A program made the position numbers and the translations under genes. Below, in pieces: positions 19,780-28,910 of a stretch of 64,000 nucleotides of DNA. The first letter of the stretch is position 1, and each line of letters opens with the position of its first letter. The notes below the pieces were generated by a model, which was not told the DNA's origin, ran no database searches, and saw only the letters and a list, made by a program, of their open reading frames with translations. Origin of the DNA: Lichenicola cladoniae (GTDB lineage Bacteria > Pseudomonadota > Alphaproteobacteria > Acetobacterales > Acetobacteraceae); contig NZ_CP053708.1 in NCBI RefSeq assembly GCF_013201075.1, positions 2,049,501 to 2,113,500 on the forward strand. The letters run 5' to 3'.

Positions 19780-19875
19780 TGCTCACGAAACGAGATCCGT
19801 CGCGTTGTGTGAGCGTCGGGACATGACATGGACAGCACGAAGCAGCGTGCTGCCGATCAGGGAAGAAGGTTTTCA

Positions 19876-20595
19876 ATGGCGGGTGAACGCCCAATTCTGA
19901 TCGTGGACGATGACCAGGCCCTTCGGGAGGCATTGGTCGAACAGCTTCAGCTCGAGGGTGAGTTTGCCGTCGAGCAGGCCGAATCCATCGCGCAGGCGAC
20001 GAGCCTGCTCAACGAGCCCTCGGCACGATACGACGCGCTGATCCTGGACGTGACGCTGCCGGACGGTGACGGGCGTGACTTCTGTGCCGATCAGCGTCGC
20101 CAGGGCCGTCGGATGCCGATCATCATGCTGACCGGCTCGGACGAGGAAGCCGATGTCGTGCGTGGCCTGGACGCCGGCGCAAACGACTACGTGGCTAAGC
20201 CGTTCCGGATCGCCGAGCTGCTGGCGCGGCTGCGGGCGCAGATGCGGATCTTCGAGAACAGCGAGGACGCGGTCTTCACGATCGGGCCCTACACGTTCCG
20301 CCCGTCCGCCAAGCTGCTGCAGGAGATGTCCCGCAACCGTCGGATCCGCCTGACCGAAAAGGAGGCGGCGATCCTCAAGTTCCTGTATCGCGCCGGAACC
20401 AGGCCGGTGCCGCGCCAGGTCCTGCTGAACGAGGTCTGGGGCTACAACGCCGCCGTCACGACGCACACGCTGGAAACCCACATCTATCGCCTGCGCCAGA
20501 AGATCGAGCCCAACCCCGCCAACGCGTGCCTGCTGGTGACCGAGGGTGGCGGATACCGTCTCGATCCCGAGGGTGGAACGGCCGCCGCCGCCTGA
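19876..20595 (+). CDS. OmpR-family response regulator
   Basis: Two-component transcription factor of 239 residues: receiver domain 1-120 with acidic pocket D11-D13, phosphoacceptor D58 (ALILDVTLPDGDG), Thr in IIMLTGSDEE and Lys in NDYVAKPF; winged-helix DNA-binding domain about 135-232 (LTEKEAAILKFLYRAG, THTLETHIYRLRQKIEP). ATG 19876 is chosen because AGAAGG lies six bases upstream and the receiver starts at once; the ATG at 19828 adds 16 unconserved residues. No histidine kinase is adjacent, so its partner is elsewhere. Convergent with xthA. Confidence 0.92.
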   Translation: MAGERPILIVDDDQALREALVEQLQLEGEFAVEQAESIAQATSLLNEPSARYDALILDVTLPDGDGRDFCADQRRQGRRMPIIMLTGSDEEADVVRGLDAGANDYVAKPFRIAELLARLRAQMRIFENSEDAVFTIGPYTFRPSAKLLQEMSRNRRIRLTEKEAAILKFLYRAGTRPVPRQVLLNEVWGYNAAVTTHTLETHIYRLRQKIEPNPANACLLVTEGGGYRLDPEGGTAAAA

Positions 20596-20619
20596 GACCG
20601 CGAGTTCGCTCCACGCTGG

Positions 20620-21429
20620 CTACAGCTCCAGGTCCATGGCCACCGGCACATGGTCCGAGGGGCCGGGCCAGTCCCGGGCACTCTCGTGAATGATCAACTG
20701 GCGCAGGCTCGGCACGAGGTCGGCTGATACCCAAACATGGTCGAGCCGCCGACCACGATTGGATAGCCTCCAGTCGCGATTGCGGTACGACCACCACGTA
20801 TAGAGTTTCTGGTCCGCGGCCACGAATGTGCGCATCGCGTCGACGAAACCGGTATCGAGCCACGCCTTCATCCGCTCGATCTCCGGTTGGGTATGGCTCA
20901 CCACGTCCTTGAGCTGCTTGTGGCTCCACACATCATGTTCCAGCGGCGCGATGTTGAGATCACCGACCAGGATGCAGCGGCGTGGCCGGTGCGTCGCGAA
21001 ATACCGGGTTGCTTCCTCCACGAACGCCAGCTTGTGCGCATATTTCGGGTTCTCGACCGGATCGGGGATGTCCCCGCCGGCCGGGACATAGAAATCGTGG
21101 AGTTCGATCGGCCCGCTGGGTGCGTGGATGACTGCCGAGACGTGGCGCCGGTCGTTCTTCAGGCACCAGTCCGGCGCACCGCGGTCCGGTACGTCGGGGA
21201 TCGCCGAGATCGGCAGACGCGAAAAAATCGCGACGCCGTTGTACGACTTCATACCGCGGCGAAGATAATGTGGGTAGCCGAGGCGGGCAGGCGCGTCCTC
21301 AGGGAAGAACTCGTCCGGGACCTTGGTCTCCTGCAGGCAGATGACGTCCGGCGATAGCTCGCCGACCAGCCGCTCGAGCAGCGGCAGGCGCAGGCGCAGT
21401 GAGTTGATGTTCCAGGTAACGATCCGCAT
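20620..21429 (-). CDS. xthA: Exodeoxyribonuclease III (AP endonuclease)
   Basis: DNA repair enzyme that incises 5' to abasic sites and degrades duplex DNA from 3' ends, in the EEP nuclease fold; 269 residues, normal length. Motifs are all present: MRIVTWNINSLRLRL at the N-terminus, ICLQETKVPDEFFP (Glu metal ligand), GDLNIAPLEHDVW (Asp/Asn) and GPSDHVPVAMDLEL (catalytic Asp-His). I chose the Met that begins the canonical MRIVTWN; the frame is open far upstream but that stretch is antisense to the dipeptidase gene. Divergent from the dipeptidase by 108 bases. Confidence 0.94.
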   Translation of the reverse strand: MRIVTWNINSLRLRLPLLERLVGELSPDVICLQETKVPDEFFPEDAPARLGYPHYLRRGMKSYNGVAIFSRLPISAIPDVPDRGAPDWCLKNDRRHVSAVIHAPSGPIELHDFYVPAGGDIPDPVENPKYAHKLAFVEEATRYFATHRPRRCILVGDLNIAPLEHDVWSHKQLKDVVSHTQPEIERMKAWLDTGFVDAMRTFVAADQKLYTWWSYRNRDWRLSNRGRRLDHVWVSADLVPSLRQLIIHESARDWPGPSDHVPVAMDLEL

Positions 21430-21537
21430 GCCGGTCAGGTCGCGCATCCCGGCGCACTGCGCAAGGTCGCGATTACGCGCTCGGCGGATGCCGTGGTGGC
21501 TTGCCAAAGACCGCGCCTTGGCGCTGCGTTTGTCGCC

Positions 21538-22596
21538 ATGAACGACGATACCGACCTGCACTCGACCCTCCTGACCCTCGACAGCCATATCGACATTCCG
21601 TGGCCAGGCGACGACGACCCGTTCGAGTCGAGCCCGAACCGGCGCGTGGACCTGGTGAAGATGCGCCAGGGCGGCCTGTGGGCCGGATGCTTTGCCGCCT
21701 ACACCGGGCAGGGAAGGCTGGACCGGGCGGCCCACGCGGCTGCCACTGCGCGGGCGTTCGACATGCTCGACCGGATCGCCGGGATTGGTGCCATTACCGC
21801 CGAGGGAGGCATCGGTACGCGGGCCTGCACCACCGCCGACGCGATCGAGCAGGCGCACCGCGACCGGCAGATCGCCATCGTGCCGGCGATCGAGAATGCC
21901 TACGCGTTCGGCGAGGACCTGTCGGTCGTCGCTGCCTTCCGCGCGCGGGGTGCCTGCTACGTCACGCTCACCCATAACGGGCACAACGCCATTGCCGACA
22001 GTGCCATCCCGCGCCGGGACCTCGGCGACGACGAGACCAGGCATGGCGGCCTCAGTGCGTTCGGACGCGAGGCGGTGGCCGAGATGAACCGATGCGGGAT
22101 GCTGGTCGATGTCTCGCATCTGTCCCGGCAGTCCATGCTGCAGGCGGCAGAACATTCCAGCACGCCGGTGGTGGCCACTCATTCCTGCGTGCGTGCCCTG
22201 TGCGACCATCGCCGCAATCTCGACGATAGCCAGCTCGACGTGCTGCGCGAGACCGGCGGGCTGATCCAGATTACTGCGATGCCGAGCTTCCTGCGGCTGC
22301 GCGGCACCATCGCCGAGGTCGGCGTTTCCGAGCTGGTGGACCACATCGACTACGTCGTGCGCCGGATCGGGGTGGCGCATGTCGGCATCAGCTCCGACTT
22401 CGACGGCGGTGGAGCCCTTCGCGATTGGAGCAATGCCGGCGAGAGCGCGAACGTGACGGCCGAACTGGTTCGGCGCGGCTATGGGAGGAGCGAGATCGAG
22501 GCTTTCTGGAGCGGTAACTTCCTCCGCCTGATGCGCCGGGCCGAAGCGGAAGCTCGACCCGTTCAGAGTGCCGCGCCGAACGAACCCGGCCTTTAA
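21538..22596 (+). CDS. Membrane dipeptidase, peptidase family M19
   Basis: Zinc-dependent dipeptidase of the renal-dipeptidase/amidohydrolase type, 352 residues. Visible metal ligands: TLDSHIDIPW (H17-x-D19), the Glu in VPAIENAYAFG, VVATHSCVRALC and SSDFDGGG near the C-terminus; ACYVTLTHNGHNAIAD is a further family landmark. No signal peptide is predicted, so it may act in the cytoplasm on D-amino-acid or other dipeptides. ATG 21538 is preferred over the in-frame GTG at 21493, which would add a stretch without family resemblance; neither has a strong ribosome site. Confidence 0.9.
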   Translation: MNDDTDLHSTLLTLDSHIDIPWPGDDDPFESSPNRRVDLVKMRQGGLWAGCFAAYTGQGRLDRAAHAAATARAFDMLDRIAGIGAITAEGGIGTRACTTADAIEQAHRDRQIAIVPAIENAYAFGEDLSVVAAFRARGACYVTLTHNGHNAIADSAIPRRDLGDDETRHGGLSAFGREAVAEMNRCGMLVDVSHLSRQSMLQAAEHSSTPVVATHSCVRALCDHRRNLDDSQLDVLRETGGLIQITAMPSFLRLRGTIAEVGVSELVDHIDYVVRRIGVAHVGISSDFDGGGALRDWSNAGESANVTAELVRRGYGRSEIEAFWSGNFLRLMRRAEAEARPVQSAAPNEPGL

Positions 22597-22622
22597 AGCT
22601 GCGCCGGCGGTGAAGGTTTGAG

Positions 22623-22641
22623 CGGGCAACCCTGCCCGTTT
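22623..22641 (+). terminator. Hairpin with short T-tract after the dipeptidase gene
   Basis: CGGGCA/TGCCCG (22623-22628 with 22633-22638) closes the loop ACCC and is followed by TTT. It lies 27 bases after the dipeptidase stop and is a plausible intrinsic terminator. Confidence 0.55.
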
Positions 22642-22654
22642 CGGCAACTTCGAC

Positions 22655-22680
22655 AAAGCCGCTTCCTCATGCGGCTTTCC
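22655..22680. terminator. Second hairpin, AAAGCCGC/GCGGCTTT
   Basis: A perfect 8-bp stem (22655-22662 with 22671-22678) around an 8-base loop, with A and T ends giving a U-rich 3' side in both directions. It probably backs up the hairpin just upstream as a terminator. Confidence 0.65.
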
Positions 22681-23041
22681 ATGTCAAACTGAACAAAACA
22701 TGACCGAACATAAGGGTCGTGTTGCATCAAGGGTGTGGATTCGTCCACCTCGGCCATTGACTCGGAGCATTTCCAACGAAATGGGCCAGTATGTTAATGG
22801 CGTGACAGGCGCCATTCCGGTGAATACAACAAATTCAACGACTTCGCCTGGATGCCTACAATCTGGGCAATCTGATCGAACGCCAGCTTTACCGCGCCCG
22901 GCGGCGATCTGTCCGGCATTGCCCCACAGACTTATCCACAGCGTCGGTGGAGAAAATCAGGACGTTGAAAAATCGCGGAAAATTCGGGCAAGCGGTCTTT
23001 GCAACTACGCTTCCGGCTCTCGCCGCACTAGATGAGGCGGC
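22681..23041. other. A/T-richer intergenic region upstream of uvrC
   Basis: About 360 bases with no gene. The first half is visibly more A/T-rich than the flanks. A short dyad GTGGA-TTCG-TCCAC occurs at 22735-22748. On the plus strand around 22840-22890 a short open stretch reads RLRLDAYNLGNLIERQ; the YNLGNL string resembles a conserved stretch of IS1380-type transposases, but an upstream in-frame TGA limits it to a fragment, so this may be a transposon scar or chance. The uvrC promoter presumably lies in the last 100 bases. Confidence 0.4.
22932..22940 (+). promoter_or_regulatory. Single DnaA-box match (TTATCCACA)
   Basis: A perfect match to the DnaA-box consensus about 100 bases before uvrC. 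Only one is present, and one match in 64 kb is near chance expectation, so an origin is not implied. Confidence 0.25.
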
Positions 23042-25024
23042 ATGACGGAGACGGATACGATCGGCCAGCCTGACCACGCAGCCCGCAATAAGACAGCCAA
23101 CGCGGCGCCTACCTTGCAGTCGATGCCGACCCGTCCGTCGGAGGTGCCTCCGGGTGTCCTGGCGATCGAGCGGGCGCTCCTGACCATGCCGCTATCGCCG
23201 GGCGTTTACCGGATGTTGGATGGGAAGGGCGAAGCGCTTTACGTCGGCAAGGCGCGCAGCCTCAGGAAGCGGGTCTATTCCTACACCCAGATCGGCCGGC
23301 TGCCGGAACGCCTGCGGCGGATGGTAAGCGAGACGGTCTCGATGGAGATCGTCACCACCCACACCGAGGCCGAGGCACTGCTGCTCGAGGCCAACCTCAT
23401 CAAGCGGCTCAAGCCGCGCTACAACATCCTGTTGCGCGACGACAAGAGCTACCCGTGGCTCATGATGACCGACGGGCATGCCTTTCCGCAGATCACCAAG
23501 CACCGTGGCAAGCCGGGAAAGGGGGCCAGCTACTGGGGTCCTTTCGCGTCCGCCTGGGCGGTCAACCAGACCGTCACCGCGATGCAGCGAGTGTTCCTGC
23601 TGCGCTCCTGCAGCGACAGCGTGTTCACGACGCGCACGCGACCCTGCCTGCTGCACCAGATCAAGCGCTGCTCGGCTCCGTGCGTCGATCGGATCGACAA
23701 GGAAAGCTACGACAGGCTCGTGGCACAGGCGCGCGGCTTCCTGTCCGGCAAGGCCGGCAGCGTGCAAAAGGAACTCGCCGTCGAGATGGAGCACGCGTCC
23801 GAGGCGATGGAATTCGAAAGGGCGGCCGCCTTGCGCGACCGGATCCGCGGCCTGACCCACGTCCAGGGCAGCGGGATCATGAACCCGGCCAGCATCGAGG
23901 ATGCCGACATCATCGCCATCCACCAGGCGGCCGGGCAGGCGTGCGTTCAGGTGTTCTTCATTCGAGGCGGCCGCAACAACGGCAATCGTGCCTTCTTCCC
24001 AACCAACGTGCGCGGCGAGGAGGCCGGCGAGGTGCTGTCGGCGTTCATCGCCCAGTTCTACGACGACAAGCCGCCGCCGCCGCTGCTGCTCCTGAACGTG
24101 GGCGTCCAGGAGCCGGAACTGATCGAGGAGGCGCTGACCTTGAAGGCAGAGCGCAAGGTCGAGCTGGCGGTGCCGCAGCGCGGCGAGAAGCGTGCCGTGG
24201 TGGATCACGCCGCCACGAACGCGCGCGAGGCGCTGGAGCGGAAGCTGGCCGAGGGAGCCGGCCAGGCGAAGCTCCTTGAAGGCGTGGCGGCGCTGTTCGG
24301 ACTACCCGGCCTGCCGGAACGGATCGAGACCTACGACAACAGCCATATCATGGGCACCAACGCCTACGGCGTGATGGTCGTTGCGGGACCGGAAGGCTTC
24401 ACGAAGCAGGCTTATCGCAAGTATTCGATTCGAGGACCGATCACGCCGGGCGACGATTTCGCGATGATGCGCGAAGTGCTGGAACGGCGGTTCGGCCGGG
24501 CCCTGCGCGAGCAGGCAGCAAAACAGGAGGAGGCCGGTGAGGCACCATCGCGACCGGACTGGCCCGACCTGCTGCTGATCGATGGCGGGCTCGGCCAGTT
24601 CTCGGCGGTGCGCCAGGTGTTGGACGACCTGGGCGTGAACGACGTCAAGCTGGTGGCGATCGCCAAGGGTCCCGACCGCGATGCGGGCCGGGAGTGGTTC
24701 CACACCGGCGATGGGCCGCCGTTCCAGCTGCCGCCGCGCGACCCGGTGCTCTACTATCTCCAGCGCCTGCGCGACGAGGCGCACCGGTTCGCGATCACGA
24801 CCCATCGTGCCGGGCGCTCCAAGGCGATCGTGCAAAGCGAGCTGGACGAGATCCCCGGTATCGGCGCTGCCCGAAAGCGTGCGCTACTGAACCATTTCGG
24901 TTCGGCTCGCGGCGTGAAACAGGCCGGGCTCAACGATCTCGAGAATGCCCCGGGGATCAGCCGGGAGACCGCCCGCTCGATCTATGGGCACTTTCATGCA
25001 GGCTGGCGCGACTCCCAAAGCTGA
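23042..25024 (+). CDS. uvrC: UvrABC excinuclease subunit C
   Basis: Makes both incisions in nucleotide-excision repair after UvrA/UvrB damage recognition; 660 residues. Domains in order: GIY-YIG nuclease near residues 50-130 ([20 protein letters not shown]), a Cys-rich linker ([17 protein letters not shown]), the UVR UvrB-binding motif near 245-280 ([20 protein letters not shown]), the RNase H-like 5' nuclease ([33 protein letters not shown]), and two helix-hairpin-helix motifs at the end ([17 protein letters not shown]). A 40-residue N-terminal extension precedes the GIY-YIG domain. No SOS box is seen upstream. Confidence 0.97.
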   Translation: MTETDTIGQPDHAARNKTANAAPTLQSMPTRPSEVPPGVLAIERALLTMPLSPGVYRMLDGKGEALYVGKARSLRKRVYSYTQIGRLPERLRRMVSETVSMEIVTTHTEAEALLLEANLIKRLKPRYNILLRDDKSYPWLMMTDGHAFPQITKHRGKPGKGASYWGPFASAWAVNQTVTAMQRVFLLRSCSDSVFTTRTRPCLLHQIKRCSAPCVDRIDKESYDRLVAQARGFLSGKAGSVQKELAVEMEHASEAMEFERAAALRDRIRGLTHVQGSGIMNPASIEDADIIAIHQAAGQACVQVFFIRGGRNNGNRAFFPTNVRGEEAGEVLSAFIAQFYDDKPPPPLLLLNVGVQEPELIEEALTLKAERKVELAVPQRGEKRAVVDHAATNAREALERKLAEGAGQAKLLEGVAALFGLPGLPERIETYDNSHIMGTNAYGVMVVAGPEGFTKQAYRKYSIRGPITPGDDFAMMREVLERRFGRALREQAAKQEEAGEAPSRPDWPDLLLIDGGLGQFSAVRQVLDDLGVNDVKLVAIAKGPDRDAGREWFHTGDGPPFQLPPRDPVLYYLQRLRDEAHRFAITTHRAGRSKAIVQSELDEIPGIGAARKRALLNHFGSARGVKQAGLNDLENAPGISRETARSIYGHFHAGWRDSQS

Positions 25025-25106
25025 ACATCGGGCGCCACGCGCATGCATCGATGTATCGACCTGCCGCCGGTTGCGTTAGGCTTCAACCAGGAAACGGATC
25101 CGACCG

Positions 25107-25718
25107 ATGCTGACCGACCTGCCGAACGTCCTGACCCTGTCCCGTATTGCCGCCATCCCGGTGCTGGTGGCGCTGGTGGCGGTGCATCGGCCGATGGCCG
25201 ACCTGATCGCCTGCCTGCTGTTCATCCTGGCCGGCATCACCGACTACCTGGACGGTCACATCGCACGTGCGAGGCACCAGTTCTCCGATCTCGGGCGCAT
25301 GCTGGACCCGATCGCCGACAAGCTGCTGATCGGCGCCTCGCTCATGGTGCTGGCCGGACTGGGCCGGTTGCCGCTGTGGGGCCTCTACCCGGCAATCGTG
25401 ATCCTGCTCCGCGAGATCCTGGTCAGCGGGCTGCGCGAGCACCTTGCCGGCCGCCGCGTCAGCCTGCCGGTCACCCGGCTCGCGAAATGGAAGACCGCGT
25501 TCCAGATGGGAGCGTTGGGCGTCCTGCTGGCGGGAGACAGCACCGCCCGTCTGATCGGCATTGCCTGGCTACCGGTCGGACTGATCGGCGCATTGATGCT
25601 GTGGGTCGCGGCGTTGCTGACGCTGGTGACCGGCTGGGACTACCTGGTCACCGGCCTGCGTCATGTCGGTCAGCCCGAGGCCCGTTCCACGGCATCTTCC
25701 GGCCAGGCGGTTCCCTAG
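25107..25718 (+). CDS. pgsA: CDP-diacylglycerol-glycerol-3-phosphate 3-phosphatidyltransferase
   Basis: Inner-membrane enzyme that makes phosphatidylglycerophosphate, first committed step to phosphatidylglycerol and cardiolipin. 203 residues with about five hydrophobic segments. The CDP-alcohol phosphotransferase signature D-G-x2-A-R-x8-G-x3-D-x3-D is complete across residues 48-72 (DYLDGHIARARHQFSDLGRM, then LDPIADK). LPNVLTLSRIAAIPVLVAL at the N-terminus is typical. mobB starts five bases after its stop, so they are likely co-transcribed. Confidence 0.94.
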   Translation: MLTDLPNVLTLSRIAAIPVLVALVAVHRPMADLIACLLFILAGITDYLDGHIARARHQFSDLGRMLDPIADKLLIGASLMVLAGLGRLPLWGLYPAIVILLREILVSGLREHLAGRRVSLPVTRLAKWKTAFQMGALGVLLAGDSTARLIGIAWLPVGLIGALMLWVAALLTLVTGWDYLVTGLRHVGQPEARSTASSGQAVP

Positions 25719-25723
25719 GCCGG

Positions 25724-26254
25724 ATGTCCGGGCGCGTCGTCGGAATCGTCGGCCGGTCCGGCAGTGGCAAGACCACGCTGATCGAAGCGCTGCTCCCACG
25801 CCTGCGTGCACGTGGGCTGACCGTCTCCACCGTCAAGCACACTCATCATTCGGTCGACATCGATCCGCCCGGCAAGGATAGCCGCCGGCATCGCGACGCC
25901 GGTGCGCAGGAGGTGCTGCTGGTGTCCGAACGACGATGGGCGCTGATGCGTGAGACTCCGGTCGATCGCCCCTTGCTTCCCGAGCTCCTGGCCCGGATGG
26001 CACCGGTCGATATCGTGCTGGTGGAGGGATTCGGCCGCACGGAGGGTATGCGAATCGAGCTGGTGCGTGCGGATGTTTCGGTGCGTTCACGCAAGCGACC
26101 GCTCTTCCTCGACGATCCGGGAATCGACGCCGTGGCCTCGGATACGGAGGTGCCGGACTGGTCCGGAACCCTGCTCGACCTGAACAATCCGGACGCAATC
26201 TGTGTCTGGATTGCCGCGCTGCCGCATCCGTCTGATCACCCTCTCTTGAGCTAA
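25724..26254 (+). CDS. mobB: Molybdopterin-guanine dinucleotide biosynthesis protein MobB
   Basis: GTP-binding adaptor that assists MobA in attaching GMP to molybdopterin. 176 residues; Walker A loop GIVGRSGSGKTTLIEALLPR near the start, then TVSTVKHTHHSVDIDPPGKD with the conserved His-His-x-x-D, RRHRDAGAQEVLLVS and DIVLVEGFGRTEGMRIELVR, all MobB landmarks. I use ATG 25724, which opens the domain, rather than a far upstream in-frame start inside pgsA. MobA is not in this window. Grouping with moaD/moaE 650 bases downstream suggests a molybdenum-cofactor transcription unit. Confidence 0.93.
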   Translation: MSGRVVGIVGRSGSGKTTLIEALLPRLRARGLTVSTVKHTHHSVDIDPPGKDSRRHRDAGAQEVLLVSERRWALMRETPVDRPLLPELLARMAPVDIVLVEGFGRTEGMRIELVRADVSVRSRKRPLFLDDPGIDAVASDTEVPDWSGTLLDLNNPDAICVWIAALPHPSDHPLLS

Positions 26255-26315
26255 ACCCCTGGTTAAGGGCACAGTCCGACCTGGGGCGGCACATGGAGCC
26301 GCAGAGGGGATCACG

Positions 26316-26864
26316 ATGCGGCGCTCCGCTATGCTTGGGACGTTACTGCTTCTGAGCAGCTGCTCGGGCCTGGGCAAATTCTTCAACGATACCGAGCGCC
26401 TGCCCGGCCAAAATCCGAATGCAGCCACCGGCGTCAGCGAGAACGTGCTGCGGTCGCGCGGCCAGACACCGATTGAGATGCCGATCGAGCCGCAGGCCGG
26501 CAACGTCTGGCCCGGTCCGCCGCAACCGCTGCCGTCGCTCAGCGACGTGTCGCGCAATGGCGGCCAGACCAACGGCGCGCTGCTCGGTGGCGCGTCGATG
26601 CGCAATGGCGGCAGCATGGCTGCCGGCGAACAGCAGTCGATCCATAGCGGCGCGCCGCTCGACCAGGACGGCTTCGGCGGCGGCGGCGGCTCGACCGGTG
26701 GCAACGGGTCATTGGCGGCCAGCGTTCCGGACCCGGCGGAGAAGTTCCACACCAAGAGTGGTGCCGATACTGGCGGCAAGATCGTCATTCCGAACGGCGA
26801 CGGGACCAATACCGTCATCAACCCCGACGGCAGCGTGCAAACCGTCAAGGGCTTTCCCAAGTAG
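26316..26864 (+). CDS. Small Gly/Asn-rich lipoprotein, function unknown
   Basis: 182 residues with a lipoprotein signal: MLGTLLLLSSC, where LSSC is a plausible lipobox and Cys16 the lipidated residue. The mature part is low complexity (Gly, Asn, Ser, Pro; a GFGGGGGSTGGNGS stretch near residue 120) and ends with NGDGTNTVINPDGSVQTVKG. AGAGGGG eight bases before the ATG is a good ribosome site. I do not recognise a family. It sits between mobB and moaD in the same orientation but has no obvious link to molybdenum-cofactor synthesis. Confidence 0.7.
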   Translation: MRRSAMLGTLLLLSSCSGLGKFFNDTERLPGQNPNAATGVSENVLRSRGQTPIEMPIEPQAGNVWPGPPQPLPSLSDVSRNGGQTNGALLGGASMRNGGSMAAGEQQSIHSGAPLDQDGFGGGGGSTGGNGSLAASVPDPAEKFHTKSGADTGGKIVIPNGDGTNTVINPDGSVQTVKGFPK

Positions 26865-26891
26865 CAGACCATCCTGCAAGGGCATGGTCGA

Positions 26892-27152
26892 ATGGCTTCG
26901 GTGCAGCTGCTTTATTTTGCCTGGGTTCGCGACCGGGTCGGCAAGTCCGCTGAAACAGCGATCCTGCCGACCGAGGTGCGCGATGTTCGCGGCGTGCTTG
27001 CATGGTTGCAATCACGCGACCCTGTCTTCGCCACGATGGCCGGGGAGGGACGCACGATCCGGGTCGCAATCAATCAGGAGTTCGCCGGCCCGGATGATCC
27101 GGTCGGTGCCGGCGACGAGATCGCTCTGTTCCCGCCGGTGACCGGCGGCTGA
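26892..27152 (+). CDS. moaD: Molybdopterin synthase small subunit MoaD
   Basis: Ubiquitin-like sulfur carrier of 86 residues that, as a C-terminal thiocarboxylate, donates sulfur to cyclic pyranopterin monophosphate. It has the N-terminal VQLLYFAWVRDRVGKSAE, the GDEIALFPPVTGG terminus and the obligatory Gly-Gly end. The stop shares a base with moaE (TGATG), matching their 2:2 complex. Confidence 0.94.
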   Translation: MASVQLLYFAWVRDRVGKSAETAILPTEVRDVRGVLAWLQSRDPVFATMAGEGRTIRVAINQEFAGPDDPVGAGDEIALFPPVTGG

Positions 27153-27613
27153 TGGCGACCGTCCGTGTCCAGGAAGCGCCGTTCGATGTCGCTGCCGAGA
27201 TGGCGGCACTGACCGCCGCGAGCCCCGGAGTCGGCGGTATCGGCTGCTTCGTGGGAATCGTCCGTCCGGATCGTCGGACCGATGGGCGATCCCTGCAGGC
27301 GCTCACCCTCGAGCATTATCCCGGCATGACCGAACGCTCGATCGGCGCGATCGCCGCGGAAGCCGAGCAACGGTTCGAGCTAGCGGGCTGTACCGTGCTG
27401 CACCGGATCGGCCGGCTCGGGATCGGCGAGGGGATCGTGCTGGTGCTGGCGGCGGCTCCGCACCGCGGGCATGCACTTGATGCGACCGCGTTCCTGATCG
27501 ACTGGCTCAAGACCAGGGCGCCGTTCTGGAAGCGCCAGGACTACGATGACGGCGGGAGCGACTGGGTCGAGGCCCGGGCCGCCGACGACGAAGCCGCGGT
27601 TCGCTGGAGCTAG
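27152..27613 (+). CDS. moaE: Molybdopterin synthase catalytic subunit MoaE
   Basis: Catalytic subunit of molybdopterin synthase, 153 residues. Landmarks: VGGIGCFVGIVRPDRRTDGR, LTLEHYPGMTERSIGAIAAE, HRIGRLGIGEGIVLVLAAAP and the C-terminal DWLKTRAPFWKRQDYDDGG, which carries the conserved Lys residues (LKTRAPFWK) needed for catalysis. Coupled to moaD by a one-base overlap, convergent with bioA 46 bases further on. Confidence 0.95.
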   Translation: MATVRVQEAPFDVAAEMAALTAASPGVGGIGCFVGIVRPDRRTDGRSLQALTLEHYPGMTERSIGAIAAEAEQRFELAGCTVLHRIGRLGIGEGIVLVLAAAPHRGHALDATAFLIDWLKTRAPFWKRQDYDDGGSDWVEARAADDEAAVRWS

Positions 27614-27659
27614 GGCATCCTCCGGCCGCGTGGCGAGAGCAGGGCGACCGGACGCTTTC

Positions 27660-28910
27660 CTAGATCGTTGCGATTGCCCTGCGGACCGCCCGGGTCAGCA
27701 CGGTGAGCTCGGCCGAGGTGATCGTGAAGGCCGGCGTCAAGTAGATGATGTCGCGGAACGGCCTGACCCAGACGCCCTGTTCGACAAGTGCCGCCTTGAG
27801 CGCGTTCATGGCCTCGATCCGCGCCAGCTGCACCACGCCGATCGCCCCCATCACCCGAACATCCACCACCCCGGGCAGCGCCCGGCAGGGCTCCAGTTCG
27901 CTCTCCAGTTGGGCCGAGATCGAAGCCACTTGGCCCAGCCGGTCCTCCCGCTCGAACAGGTCGAGCGACGCATTGGCAGCGGCGCAGGCGAGCGCGTTGC
28001 CCATGTAGGTCGGCCCGTGCATCAACGCACGTGTCGGACCATGCACCGGATCATCGGACTGGAACGCCTCGAAGACGTGCGGTCGCGCGATTGCAGCGGA
28101 CAATGCCATGGTGCCGCCGGTCAATGCCTTCGACAGTGTGATGATGTCCGGCACGATGCCGGCCTGCTCGCAGGCGAACAGGCTGCCGGTTCGGCCGAAC
28201 CCGGTAAAGATCTCGTCCAGGATCAGCAGCAGGCCGTGCTGGTCCGCGAGCCGGCGCAGGCGCTGCAGCACCTCCGGCGCGTGGAACACCATGCCGCCGG
28301 CGCCCTGCACCAGCGGCTCGACCAGGATCGCTGCGATGCCGTCCCGGTTCAGCGCGAGAAAACCGCCAAGCATCGCCTCCGACGCGTCGTCGCGCGGCAG
28401 GTCGACCAGATGGTGCTGCGCCAGTACCCCCCGGAACAGGCTGTGCATGCCCTCCTCGGGGTCGCACACCGCCATCGTCGCGAAGGTGTCGCCGTGGTAG
28501 CCGCCGCGGAAGGCGACAAGGCGGGAGCGGCCCTGCTCACCGCGGTTCAGCCAGTACTGGATCGCCATCTTGATCGCGACCTCGACCGCGACCGAGCCGC
28601 TTTCGGCGAAAAACACCGAGTTCAGGTCGCCCGGCAGCAGCGTCGTCAGCCGGTCGGCCAGGCGTTGGGCCGGCTCGTGCACCAGGCCGCCAAACATCAC
28701 GTGCGGCATCCGCGCGAGCTGCGTCCGCAATGCGTCGGCGATATGCGGGTGGTTGTAGCCATGGCAAGCGGTCCACCAGGACGCGATGCCGTCGATCAGC
28801 ACCCGCCCGTCGGCGAGACCGATCCGGCAGCCGTCGGTCCAGTCCGCCTTCAGGGGCGGCAAGGCGGTCCGCATCTGGGTATAGGGAAGCCAGAGGTTGC
28901 TGCTGCTCAT
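27660..28910 (-). CDS. bioA: Adenosylmethionine-8-amino-7-oxononanoate aminotransferase
   Basis: PLP enzyme of biotin synthesis that converts 8-amino-7-oxononanoate (KAPA) to 7,8-diaminononanoate using SAM as amino donor; 416 residues. LWLPYTQMRTALPPL at the start and GIASWWTACHGYNHP are BioA signatures; LLILDEIFTGFGRTGSLFAC contains the Asp binding the PLP ring nitrogen, and DIITLSKALTGGTMALSA the Schiff-base Lys. ATG 28910 (MSSSNLWLPYT) is chosen as the family start; an in-frame TTG 30 bases upstream is possible. Divergent from bioF across 96 bases. Confidence 0.95.
   Translation of the reverse strand: MSSSNLWLPYTQMRTALPPLKADWTDGCRIGLADGRVLIDGIASWWTACHGYNHPHIADALRTQLARMPHVMFGGLVHEPAQRLADRLTTLLPGDLNSVFFAESGSVAVEVAIKMAIQYWLNRGEQGRSRLVAFRGGYHGDTFATMAVCDPEEGMHSLFRGVLAQHHLVDLPRDDASEAMLGGFLALNRDGIAAILVEPLVQGAGGMVFHAPEVLQRLRRLADQHGLLLILDEIFTGFGRTGSLFACEQAGIVPDIITLSKALTGGTMALSAAIARPHVFEAFQSDDPVHGPTRALMHGPTYMGNALACAAANASLDLFEREDRLGQVASISAQLESELEPCRALPGVVDVRVMGAIGVVQLARIEAMNALKAALVEQGVWVRPFRDIIYLTPAFTITSAELTVLTRAVRRAIATI

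Noticed and set aside
21430-22656. Extended N-terminus of the xthA frame
   Set aside because: The extra 400 codons are antisense to the M19 dipeptidase gene; the protein family begins at MRIVTWN.
22932-22940. Possible replication origin from a perfect DnaA box
   Set aside because: Only one box is present, with no A/T-rich unwinding array and no dnaA, hemE or similar neighbour.
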